Source: JBHIFB01 sp046760905
Lineage (GTDB): Bacteria > Gemmatimonadota > CAZMKB01
Length of the DNA stretch: 33,243 nucleotides
Assembly (NCBI GenBank): GCA_046760905.1
Contig: JBHIFB010000017.1
Location: 1 to 33,243, forward strand
Direction of reading: 5' to 3'
Shown here: piece after piece, positions 17,421 to 24,869 of the stretch
Layout: each line of letters starts with the position of its first letter
Position numbering within the stretch: the first letter of the stretch is position 1
The notes under the pieces: generated by a model
What the model was told of the DNA's origin: nothing
What the model saw: only the letters and a program-made list of their open reading frames with translations
Databases searched by the model: none
Program-made: the position numbers and the translations under genes

Positions 17421-17906
17421 CTATTTTTTAACCAGTACTTTTTCTTTCTTTATTTTTTCCTGAAGCTTCATGAAACCATCCATGAAGGCTTCAGGTCTCG
17501 GAGGACAGCCCGGTACGTATACATCAACCGGTATGATCAGATCCACACCCTTGAGGACATGGTATCCATGCTTCCAGTACGGACCTCCGTTCGTGGCACA
17601 ACTCCCTATCGCGATAACCCACTTCGGCTCGGGCATCTGCTCATAGAGCCTCCTGATCCTAGTTGCCATTTTCAGCGTCACTGTGCCGGCAACGAACATA
17701 AGATCCGATTGCCTGGGAGTGGCTCGGAAAACTGAACCGAAACGGTCTAGATCGTACCGGGAGGCTCCCACACACATCATCTCGATGGCACAACAGGCAA
17801 GGCCAAAGAGCATGTACCATATCGAACTCCGCCTTCCCCAATTCAGCATATAATCGACTTTTGTGAATAGTACATTCTCAGGAAACTTGCCTTCGAGGCT
17901 ACCCAA
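17421..17906 (-). CDS. nuoB: NADH-quinone oxidoreductase subunit B (cluster N2)
   Basis: This subunit holds the terminal [4Fe-4S] cluster N2, next to the quinone site. The cluster ligands are visible as the paired Cys in FGLACCAIEMM, the Cys of AIGSCATNGGPYW and the Cys of VPGCPPRPEAF. The frame stays open to an ATG at 17996, which would overlap nuoA by 55 bases and has no good ribosome-binding site. A TTG at 17906 has a perfect AGGAGG (17915-17920) eight bases upstream and lies just beyond the nuoA stop. I therefore prefer it, giving about 162 residues, which includes all of the conserved core. The start is the only doubtful point. Confidence 0.95.
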   Translation of the reverse strand: MGSLEGKFPENVLFTKVDYMLNWGRRSSIWYMLFGLACCAIEMMCVGASRYDLDRFGSVFRATPRQSDLMFVAGTVTLKMATRIRRLYEQMPEPKWVIAIGSCATNGGPYWKHGYHVLKGVDLIIPVDVYVPGCPPRPEAFMDGFMKLQEKIKKEKVLVKK

Positions 17907-17940
17907 AATCAAATCCTCCTGCCTGTCGTGATCCCATTTT

Positions 17941-18312
17941 TCAGCTCTTTCTGGGCTTGATCCAGTCCAAATCACCATTCTTCCAGACATATGCAAGCCC
18001 GAGGAGCAGAATGGCGACGAATATCAGCATTTCCACGAAGCCAACAAGACCTATATCTCTGAAGATGACTGCCCAGGGAAAAAGAAATGCGACCTCAACA
18101 TCAAAAATGACAAATATGAGGGCAATGATATAGAATCTGATATTAAACTGTATCCAGGATGAACCGATGGGATTTTCGCCGCACTCATAGGTCGTGTATT
18201 TCTGGGGGCTACGGACCCGCGGACGAATCAGGCTACCTATCAATAAAGTGACAGCAAGGAATACCACCCCCAGGGAAAGAAAAACGAGGACATTTGCATA
18301 CTGGAAAAGCAC
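17941..18312 (-). CDS. nuoA: NADH-quinone oxidoreductase subunit A
   Basis: The 123-residue product has three transmembrane helices. The family loop YTTYECGENPIGSSWIQFNI carries the conserved Cys-Gly-Glu. That loop is followed by RFYIIALIFVIFDVEVAFLF, another NuoA signature with the acidic residues of the quinone-site entry. It is the first gene of the operon. The start is GTG at 18312, with AGGAGA six bases upstream. A promoter for the whole operon lies 25-53 bases further out, facing away from the deaminase gene. Confidence 0.96.
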   Translation of the reverse strand: MLFQYANVLVFLSLGVVFLAVTLLIGSLIRPRVRSPQKYTTYECGENPIGSSWIQFNIRFYIIALIFVIFDVEVAFLFPWAVIFRDIGLVGFVEMLIFVAILLLGLAYVWKNGDLDWIKPRKS

Positions 18313-18336
18313 GGCAGTTCTCCTGTTGAATGAAGC

Positions 18337-18365
18337 AAGTTAATGGCTTACTATGGGTTTGTCAA
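18337..18365 (-). promoter_or_regulatory. Sigma-70-type promoter of the nuo operon
   Basis: On the minus strand TTGACA (plus coordinates 18360-18365) and TAACTT (18337-18342) are 17 bases apart, just upstream of nuoA. The -35 box is perfect and the -10 box is moderate. The divergent promoter for the deaminase gene begins 12 bases away, so the two may share regulation. Confidence 0.55.
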
Positions 18366-18377
18366 GTTTTTTCATGG

Positions 18378-18407
18378 TTGACATATTCCGTCGGTTCCGC
18401 TTATCTT
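18378..18407 (+). promoter_or_regulatory. Sigma-70-type promoter of the kinase-deaminase gene
   Basis: TTGACA at 18378-18383 is followed after 18 bases by TATCTT (18402-18407), about 27 bases before the start codon. A GAAAGGGGG ribosome-binding site lies between this -10 box and the ATG at 18434. Confidence 0.5.
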
Positions 18408-18433
18408 TTTGCAGATGAAAGGGGGAAACTTCT

Positions 18434-19447
18434 ATGATAATAGGTCTGACGGGGCCAAATGCATCTGGCAAGGGAGTGGTTGCGAGCCACCTGATAAAAA
18501 GAGGCTTCGTCTACCTTTCCCTCTCAGATATTCTGCGGGAAGAGCTAACAAAGAGAGGCGAGCGTCCAGAACGCGAAAGTCTCTACGCTTTCGGCAACGA
18601 GCTCCGGAGGAAAAAGGGACCGGGAATACTTGCCGAGAAAATACTCGAGCGGATCACAACGGGAGATTCGTATGTCATAGATTCCATTCGGCATCCCTCA
18701 GAAGCGAATGTGCTGAGGAGATTGAGCGGTTTCCACCTCGTCTGTGTCGATGCTCCCATAGAGGTGAGATTTGAGAGAATAAGGAGGAGAGGCAGGGAGA
18801 AAGACCCAACTACATTCGCATACTTCCTAGAACTCGAAAAAAGAGAACTCGAAGGAGGAGGGGAGGATCACCAGCAACTCGCCAAAACCATGAGGACGGC
18901 TGATTACGTGATCAGAAATGACGGAACCCTAGATGAATTGAGAGAGAAGGTGGACATGATGATCAGTGAGTTAAGCGACACCGAAAAAAGTAATACACGG
19001 CCTTCCTGGGATGACTATTTCATGGGAATAGCCAGAGTCGTGGCGGCAAGATCAAACTGCATCAGGAGAAAAGTCGCAGCTATAATTGTGGTCGACAAGA
19101 GAATCATATCCACCGGATACAACGGTACTCCACGTGGTACGAGAAACTGTGACGAAGGCGGCTGCCCGAGGTGCAGTGAATCACCGGAAAGCGGCAGGAG
19201 ACTCGATGAATGCCTCTGCAGCCATGGAGAGGAAAACGCCATAGTCCAGGCAGCCTACCATGGCATCAGCGTCAAAGGCGGTGTACTCTACTCCACCTGT
19301 TCACCGTGCCTCATATGCACGAAGATGATCATCAATGCTGGGATATCAGAGGTGGTCTATAACGAAGAATACCCGCTCGCTGACGCATCTCTGGCACTTC
19401 TCAGGGAAGCAGGAGTGGAGGCCAGGGAGATCCTGCTCGCACGATAA
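18434..19447 (+). CDS. Fusion of a UPF0200/dephospho-CoA-kinase-like P-loop domain and a dCMP deaminase
   Basis: The product has 337 residues. Residues 1-180 are a P-loop kinase-like domain with a Walker A motif GPNASGKG (7-14), the stretch YVIDSIRHPSE (80-90) and RFERIRRRGREKDPTTF (112-128). From memory these resemble archaeal UPF0200 proteins. Residues 190-337 are a zinc deaminase of the ComEB/dCMP type. The zinc and catalytic set is H264-x-E266 in SHGEENAI and C292-x2-C295 in PCLIC, with C239, C244, C260 and C262 as possible second-zinc ligands. The expected reaction is dCMP to dUMP, feeding dTMP synthesis. The N-terminal domain might phosphorylate a nucleotide or sense one. The layout recalls the anti-phage deaminase DcdV/AvcD (P-loop plus deaminase), but this protein is much shorter and no defence genes adjoin it. 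A housekeeping role is more likely. Confidence 0.82.
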   Translation: MIIGLTGPNASGKGVVASHLIKRGFVYLSLSDILREELTKRGERPERESLYAFGNELRRKKGPGILAEKILERITTGDSYVIDSIRHPSEANVLRRLSGFHLVCVDAPIEVRFERIRRRGREKDPTTFAYFLELEKRELEGGGEDHQQLAKTMRTADYVIRNDGTLDELREKVDMMISELSDTEKSNTRPSWDDYFMGIARVVAARSNCIRRKVAAIIVVDKRIISTGYNGTPRGTRNCDEGGCPRCSESPESGRRLDECLCSHGEENAIVQAAYHGISVKGGVLYSTCSPCLICTKMIINAGISEVVYNEEYPLADASLALLREAGVEAREILLAR

Positions 19448-19503
19448 GTTAATCCGGATACTGGCGTTTTTCTCATCACTCCTCAAAATTTAACCGGAAC
19501 GGC

Positions 19504-19532
19504 TTGACATGCTACCATCCTTTTAGTACAAT
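19504..19532 (+). promoter_or_regulatory. Sigma-70-type promoter of the beta-propeller gene
   Basis: TTGACA (19504-19509) and TACAAT (19527-19532) are exactly 17 bases apart. These are near-perfect consensus boxes, 68 bases before the ATG. It is the best promoter match in the window. The start at 19600 is preceded by GGAGGG. Confidence 0.7.
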
Positions 19533-19599
19533 AAGTTTGAAAAGAATAAAAATTACTGTTATAAGCTATTCATAGAATAGAACTTAGGAGGGAAATACT

Positions 19600-21342
19600 A
19601 TGCTGAAATTAAGAGCTGTTTTATACGTCATCCTACTTCTTCACTGCAACCTCATGATTACAGATACGACAGTCTATGGTCAGGTGACTGAGGCCTGGGT
19701 CGTTAGCTACGATGGACCGATGAATTACGACTACGATACTGCCAGCGCCATGGTGCTCGATGAGCAGGGCAACATATACGTGACCGGATCAGCTGAAATG
19801 CCAGGCTGTCGCTCTGACTACGGCACAGTCAAGTATGAAAACGAGGGAAACCAGATATGGGTTGCCTATTACGATGGACCAGTCAACCACGTTGATAATG
19901 CGTCAGCACTCGCACTTGATATGACGGGAAACGTTTACGTGACCGGATCGAGTCGGGGCAGCGGATACGATAATGATTGTGCAACTGTTAAGTATGATAG
20001 TGATGGCAACCAGATATGGGTGGCACGATACGACGGCCCGGCAAACGATGATGATTATGCTGTTGACATAGCGGTTGACACCGTTGGGAACGTCTATTTA
20101 ACCGGGACGAGTTGCAAGATCTGGCCCTATGACTATGACTATGTCACGATCAAGTATGACCCGTTGGGTGATGAGATGTGGATAGAACGTTACAGGGATC
20201 CGGGAGGCCTTTGGGATTACGCACACGATCTTGTGCTGGACCCGGCAGGCAATGTATTCGTTACAGGAGACAGCTGGGGAAGCGGAACCTACCCTGACTA
20301 TGCCAGCATTAAATACAGCCCCGACGGGAATCGCCTAGGCGTGCGTCGTTACAACGGCCCAGCTAACGGTGCTGACAGGGCTTACGCAATAGCTCTCGAT
20401 GAGGCTGGTAATATATGTGTCACAGGTGAGAGCGAAGGGGGAAGCACTCATTATGACTATCTCACCATCAAGTATGATGCATTCGGGAACCGGCTCTGGA
20501 GGGCTCGTTACACCGGGCCTGTGAGCAATGGCTGGGATCGGGCAACAGCCATAGCGATCGATGCCGAGGGCAATGTATATGTGACCGGCTCCAGTGACAG
20601 TCAGGGCGGTGGATTCAACGATGACTATCTTACAATCAAATATGATCCTGACGGTAATCAGCTGTGGGAAGCCCGCTACGACAACCCATCAGATGATCAG
20701 GAATTCAATGGTGATGTGGCCACCGCCATTGCACTTGATGAAGAAGGTAACGTTTACGTGACAGGTGTGAGTTACGGTGGAGGTGGATTTGGTGGAACCT
20801 TCTCCGATTTTGCCACAATCAAATATGATACGGATGGGAACATGCTGTGGGTAGCCAGATACGGGGATTACAAGACGGATGGAGCCTGTTCTATAGCAGT
20901 CGATGAAAATGGCGGCGTCTATGTGACAGGGAGTAGTTCATACTTTGACGGGGAGGACTATTTCTCCGATTACATAACCATCAAGTATGTTCCGGGGTCA
21001 GTCAGCAGTGAATTACTGTGTCTCACTCCCACCGTGATGCAAGGTGACACCCTGGTTTATGAGGGTACGATTATCAACCACACCTCTATAGTCCAGACTT
21101 TCAAGGCTTGGACGAAGGTCAGACTGCCTAATGGAGAGTGGTATAATAGTTACGTCATACCTCCGACTCCCCTCAGCATGGAACCTTACGATACACTCTC
21201 ACTCACCATGAAACACAGTGTGCCCATGACAGCGCCGCCGGGTGAGTATGAATACTGGGGATACATAGGAGCGGATACTTCGTCAGAGTGGGATTCTGAT
21301 ATGTTCGACTTTACCGTCGAGGCATCCGGAAAATCTGAATAA
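19600..21342 (+). CDS. Secreted SBBP-type beta-propeller repeat protein
   Basis: The 580-residue precursor has a signal peptide (about 1-28, ending TTVYG-QV). Eight repeats of 50-60 residues follow, from about residue 33 to 466. Each matches the pattern RYDGP...A.AIALDEEGNVYVTG...DY.TIKYD.DGN.LW.A. This is the SBBP beta-propeller repeat, and eight units could close one eight-bladed propeller. Residues 467-575 form a beta domain (VMQG...VPMTAPPGEYEYWGY) that resembles the C-terminal domain of the M28 peptidase earlier in the window. No catalytic residues are apparent, so a binding or surface-structural role is likely. It ends 11 bases from the convergent complex II operon and stands alone under a strong promoter. 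Confidence 0.85.
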   Translation: MLKLRAVLYVILLLHCNLMITDTTVYGQVTEAWVVSYDGPMNYDYDTASAMVLDEQGNIYVTGSAEMPGCRSDYGTVKYENEGNQIWVAYYDGPVNHVDNASALALDMTGNVYVTGSSRGSGYDNDCATVKYDSDGNQIWVARYDGPANDDDYAVDIAVDTVGNVYLTGTSCKIWPYDYDYVTIKYDPLGDEMWIERYRDPGGLWDYAHDLVLDPAGNVFVTGDSWGSGTYPDYASIKYSPDGNRLGVRRYNGPANGADRAYAIALDEAGNICVTGESEGGSTHYDYLTIKYDAFGNRLWRARYTGPVSNGWDRATAIAIDAEGNVYVTGSSDSQGGGFNDDYLTIKYDPDGNQLWEARYDNPSDDQEFNGDVATAIALDEEGNVYVTGVSYGGGGFGGTFSDFATIKYDTDGNMLWVARYGDYKTDGACSIAVDENGGVYVTGSSSYFDGEDYFSDYITIKYVPGSVSSELLCLTPTVMQGDTLVYEGTIINHTSIVQTFKAWTKVRLPNGEWYNSYVIPPTPLSMEPYDTLSLTMKHSVPMTAPPGEYEYWGYIGADTSSEWDSDMFDFTVEASGKSE

Positions 21343-21353
21343 GACCCGGCCAC

Positions 21354-22208
21354 CTAAACGGTGGGCTTGGGCGTTTCAGGTACTCCCTCCCGGCGGACGG
21401 CACCTTCAACCGGTCCTCTTGCGGGGACAGCCGGTTCCCCTCTCTTCAGACCCATGATAATCGCCCTCTTGAGAAGCTGTACACCGAGCGCGGGATCCAC
21501 GCCCTTAGGACATGCTTCAGAACATGCTCCCGCGAAATGACACTTCCATGGACCATTTGAGGAGTCGACCTCATCGAGCCTGTTTGAAAGACCGCTATCC
21601 CGGCTGTCGATAGAGTACCTGTATACCTGAGTCAGAGCCTGGGGGCCGATGTAGCCTGAATCTGTCGCGAGAGTCGGACACGCTGAGAGGCATATGCCAC
21701 ACTTTATGCAGTATGCAAACTGCAGGTATTGAAGAAGCTGTCTCTCACTCTGAATGAATTCACCTGTGGGGGCATCTATTTCTCTGGGATCCCCATCCCT
21801 GATTAAGTAAGGTCTTATGCTTTCCAGTTTTGTGAAGAGCACTCCGAGATCGGGGATCAAGTCTCTGAGGTTGTCGAAATTCGGCAAAGGCGATATTGTG
21901 ATTTGGTCTTTATCGAGAGCCAGTATCTGCGTATGACATGCCAGCCTCGGGAATTTGTCGATGAACATCGCACAGGAGCCACACACAGCCATCCTGCAGG
22001 AGGCCCTCCATGAGAGCGAGCTGTCGAAGTGTTCCTTTATATATATGAGTCCATCTAGGACCGTCATGCCCTTCATGACCGGAATGGGGTATTCCTTCCA
22101 GAACAGCTTCCCGTCATCCGCTATGTACCGTTCAATCCGGAAATTTATCTCCTTTACCACAGTTGCTTCTTTATCCAGAACTTTCTTTTCCACTTCCATA
22201 TCATGCAT
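21354..22208 (-). CDS. sdhB: Succinate dehydrogenase/fumarate reductase iron-sulfur subunit
   Basis: The 284-residue product transfers electrons from the flavin to the membrane quinone site. The [2Fe-2S] ligands are C71, C76, C79 and C91. The [4Fe-4S] and [3Fe-4S] ligands lie in C167-x2-C170-x2-C173-x3-C177 (CIKCGICLSACP) and in C223, C229 and C233 (CHFAGACSEACPKGVDP). By homology C167/C170/C173/C233 bind the 4Fe cluster and C177/C223/C229 the 3Fe cluster. The last 30 residues, rich in Pro, Glu and Val, extend beyond the usual end. The start at 22208 has AGGAGG six bases upstream. It is the last gene of the A-C-D-B operon. Confidence 0.95.
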   Translation of the reverse strand: MHDMEVEKKVLDKEATVVKEINFRIERYIADDGKLFWKEYPIPVMKGMTVLDGLIYIKEHFDSSLSWRASCRMAVCGSCAMFIDKFPRLACHTQILALDKDQITISPLPNFDNLRDLIPDLGVLFTKLESIRPYLIRDGDPREIDAPTGEFIQSERQLLQYLQFAYCIKCGICLSACPTLATDSGYIGPQALTQVYRYSIDSRDSGLSNRLDEVDSSNGPWKCHFAGACSEACPKGVDPALGVQLLKRAIIMGLKRGEPAVPARGPVEGAVRREGVPETPKPTV

Positions 22209-22218
22209 CGATTTCCTC

Positions 22219-22566
22219 CTAAAGGGAATAGGCCATTCTGATCGCCCAGAAACCGTACACGAATGTGACGATTCCGAAGAGCAAAAAAGCCCATGATATG
22301 ATTCTCTCGACGCCCCGGCGCAGGGAAAGCTCGAACAGGATGGTCCTTAACCCGTATAACCCGTGATAAAGGGCTGCACCGAGCAGGATTGTATAAACCG
22401 TGGCATAGAAGATATCCCTACCACGCGCAACTGTCGAATCGTATGAAAGCACATCCTCCATACCCAGGATCCCGTCAAGGTGCATGACTCCCATGTGAAC
22501 GGTGAGTGTCACAATGATGAGTATGCCAGCCATCAGGAAAAGTAACCACAGGGTTGATTCTCTCAT
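22219..22566 (-). CDS. sdhD: Succinate dehydrogenase/fumarate reductase membrane anchor subunit D
   Basis: The 115-residue product has three transmembrane helices. H68 in LYHGLYGLRTIL matches the helix-2 His that ligates haem b in SdhD proteins. With the second anchor subunit upstream, this points to a two-subunit anchor carrying one haem b. The small size and position between sdhC and sdhB support the assignment. The start has a GGAGGG site nine bases away. It lies 14 bases after sdhC. Confidence 0.85.
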   Translation of the reverse strand: MRESTLWLLFLMAGILIIVTLTVHMGVMHLDGILGMEDVLSYDSTVARGRDIFYATVYTILLGAALYHGLYGLRTILFELSLRRGVERIISWAFLLFGIVTFVYGFWAIRMAYSL

Positions 22567-22580
22567 TGTTATTTTCCCTC

Positions 22581-23012
22581 CTAAGACAGGAAATCATATC
22601 CGGCGATCGATATTGCAACGGCAGCTAAACACATGAGTACCCACATCAGAGGTCTCTGCCTGTTCAATGAACTCACAGGTGGATAAACTGGTCTCTCAGG
22701 CTCGCCAACGAAGAATCCAAGCTCCGTCAATCCCAGCCTCAGTCCGTTGAGGGCATGGAAAGCGAATGCGATAAAGAGAAGAAACTCACCGAAATACAGA
22801 ACCGGATTGTGAAGCGCTCCCATCACCTCCTTCCATACGACCTCTCCCTGTAGCCTCTTGCTCGTCACATAGACATGCAGGGGAAGGTATAATATAAGGG
22901 CGAGTCCGGACAACCTGTGCAGGATATAGAGCTTCCTCTCAAGACCATACCTTCCACCTGATAGCCACCCCAAAATTCCCTGCCTGTTTTTCCTCGGTCC
23001 AATGTTCTCCAT
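22581..23012 (-). CDS. sdhC: Succinate dehydrogenase/fumarate reductase cytochrome b subunit C
   Basis: The 143-residue product has three transmembrane helices. LHRLSGLALILYLPLHVY near residues 31-48 is the SdhC signature, with H32-R33 and S35 at the expected quinone site. H86 in FHALNGLRLGLTELG is the likely haem b ligand. It lies nine bases after sdhA. Together with sdhD it anchors the SdhAB catalytic pair and exchanges electrons with the quinone pool, probably menaquinone in this kind of organism (inference). Confidence 0.9.
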   Translation of the reverse strand: MENIGPRKNRQGILGWLSGGRYGLERKLYILHRLSGLALILYLPLHVYVTSKRLQGEVVWKEVMGALHNPVLYFGEFLLFIAFAFHALNGLRLGLTELGFFVGEPERPVYPPVSSLNRQRPLMWVLMCLAAVAISIAGYDFLS

Positions 23013-23021
23013 TGTACACCT

Positions 23022-24740
23022 CTAATACTTTCTCTCTACTGGCTTCCAGGTATTAATATTCACCTCGGCGTAACTCAACTCCGGACCCTGTGATGACCAG
23101 CTTGCAAGACTGTGTCTGAGCCATTTATCATCATCCCTCTTTGCAAAATCCCTGCGCGCATGGCCTCCTCTGGATTCTGTCCTGCTCCAGGCACATGTGG
23201 TTGAGACCTCGGCCAGGTCGAGGAGGTTCTCGAGTTCGAGTGATGATGTGAGATCCGTGTTGTAAATCCTGGACTTATCCTTCACTGGAGCCCTCTCGAA
23301 CCGCTCCTTCAGCGCTATGATAGTATCCAGGGCCTCCTTCAATTCATCAGCGGTTCTGAAGACCCCCATACACCTATCCATGACGCTCCTGAGTTCGGCG
23401 CGTATTGAATAAAGGTTTTCATCACCCTTTCTTTCGAGTTGGTCTTTATAGATCCTCTCATACTCCTTCTCAACGAGCTCATCGGACGGCTCTGCAACCG
23501 CATTCATACTCATCGCGTATTTCGCGCTTTCCTGTCCGGTTATCGTTCCCCAGACGAGGCATTCCGCTGTGGAGTTCGATCCCAGGCGATTGGCACCATG
23601 CAGGCTGACACAGGCTGCTTCCCCAGCGACCCAGATGCCTTCGGCACCCGCTTTGCCTTTGATATCTGTCTCTATCCCGCCCATCGAGTAATGAGCAACA
23701 GGCCTGACAGGAATGGGCTCATCAATCGGATCGATTCCGGCAAAATTGAGACACACTTCTCTGATAAGAGGTAACCTCTCATTTATCTTATCCCTCCCCA
23801 GATGTCTCAGGTCCAGATGAAGGTAATCAATCCCTCTGGGATCTTTGAATCCCCTCCCTCCTTCAATTTCGATCACCATAGATCTTGAGACAAGATCCCT
23901 CGGGGCGAGTTCCATCTTGTCGGGGGCATAGTTTTCCATGAACCGTTCACCCTTGTTGTTGAGCAGGTATCCTCCTTCTCCCCGACATGCCTCTGTCATG
24001 AGGATACCTGATGGGACGAGGCCGGTCGGATGGAATTGTATGAATTCCATGTCCTCGAGTGGGAGCCCTGCCCTGAATGCCATTGAAAGGCCATCTCCCG
24101 TCACAGTCTGCGAATATGTAGTGAAACCATAGAGCGTCCCAGCACCACCGGTTGCAATAACGAGCGCCTTTCCAAGTATCAAGCAGAACTTACCGGTTCT
24201 CATCTCTATGGCTGTTATACCCTTGAACTGTCCGTCCTCAATGAGTATTGATGTGACGAACCACTCGTCGTACCTTTTCGCATTCCTGTATTTGAGCAGT
24301 GTGTCGTAGAGAGTCTGCATTTCAAAAAAACCTGTTTTGTCCTGGGCATACACTGCCCTGTCGAAACTGTGACCCCCGAAGGCTCTCTGGTCTATCCTGC
24401 CATCGGCTCTCCTCGACCATGGGATACCCCAGTGGTCGAGCTGGATGATCTCCGCCGGGGCTCTTTCACAAAAAAGGTGCACGACATCCTGGTCGGCCAG
24501 AAAGTCACTTCCCTTCACGGTATCCCAGGCGTGGAGCTGGAGGCTGTCACCCTCTTCGGTACGGAGGACGGCGGCTGTACCGCCTTCAGCACACACGGAA
24601 TGAGATCTCATGAGCTGCAGCTTGGAAACCAGACCGATGTCGAGCTTCCCCCCACTCACCCTTGCCGCTTCGAGCGCGGCTCTTAGACCTGCCAGGCCGG
24701 TTCCGAGTATCAAAAGGTCATGCTCTATTTTTTCCCACAT
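23022..24740 (-). CDS. sdhA: Succinate dehydrogenase/fumarate reductase flavoprotein subunit
   Basis: The 572-residue product carries FAD and the dicarboxylate site. GTGLAG (13-18) starts the Rossmann fold. H47 in RSHSVCAEGG is the covalent-FAD His. QFHPTGL, RPVAHYSMGGI, LHGANRLGSNSTAE and SRTESRGGHARRDF are all present, so the enzyme should be active. The residue five after the His is Glu (E52), as in E. coli FrdA. E. coli SdhA has Gln there, and this position is known to influence catalytic bias. The complex may therefore work as a fumarate reductase or in both directions. It is the first gene of the operon and has a promoter upstream. Confidence 0.95.
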   Translation of the reverse strand: MWEKIEHDLLILGTGLAGLRAALEAARVSGGKLDIGLVSKLQLMRSHSVCAEGGTAAVLRTEEGDSLQLHAWDTVKGSDFLADQDVVHLFCERAPAEIIQLDHWGIPWSRRADGRIDQRAFGGHSFDRAVYAQDKTGFFEMQTLYDTLLKYRNAKRYDEWFVTSILIEDGQFKGITAIEMRTGKFCLILGKALVIATGGAGTLYGFTTYSQTVTGDGLSMAFRAGLPLEDMEFIQFHPTGLVPSGILMTEACRGEGGYLLNNKGERFMENYAPDKMELAPRDLVSRSMVIEIEGGRGFKDPRGIDYLHLDLRHLGRDKINERLPLIREVCLNFAGIDPIDEPIPVRPVAHYSMGGIETDIKGKAGAEGIWVAGEAACVSLHGANRLGSNSTAECLVWGTITGQESAKYAMSMNAVAEPSDELVEKEYERIYKDQLERKGDENLYSIRAELRSVMDRCMGVFRTADELKEALDTIIALKERFERAPVKDKSRIYNTDLTSSLELENLLDLAEVSTTCAWSRTESRGGHARRDFAKRDDDKWLRHSLASWSSQGPELSYAEVNINTWKPVERKY

Positions 24741-24789
24741 CGTTGTACTCCGTTATTCGTTTCCCGGAAGTGGTAAAACAACGGTGGTA

Positions 24790-24818
24790 ACTTTATAACG
24801 AGGGTTGTGATTTGTCAA
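24790..24818 (-). promoter_or_regulatory. Probable promoter of the complex II operon
   Basis: On the minus strand TTGACA (plus 24813-24818) and TAAAGT (24790-24795) are 17 bases apart, with an overlapping TATAAA at a shorter spacing. They lie 50-78 bases before sdhA. The 129-base gap after the radical SAM gene shows no clear terminator. Confidence 0.45.
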
Positions 24819-24869
24819 TGAAGTCAAGAGGCGGCTGCGGGGTTGATAATATAAAGGATCTGTCCACTT

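Noticed and set aside
18434..19447. Anti-phage defence island around the kinase-deaminase fusion
   Set aside because: The neighbours are the nuo operon and a propeller protein. There are no other defence, phage or mobile genes, so I only note the resemblance to DcdV/AvcD.
19700..21000. Possible CRISPR-like or DNA tandem repeats
   Set aside because: The periodicity comes from 50-60-residue protein repeats with diverged codons. There are no identical DNA repeats with unique spacers.
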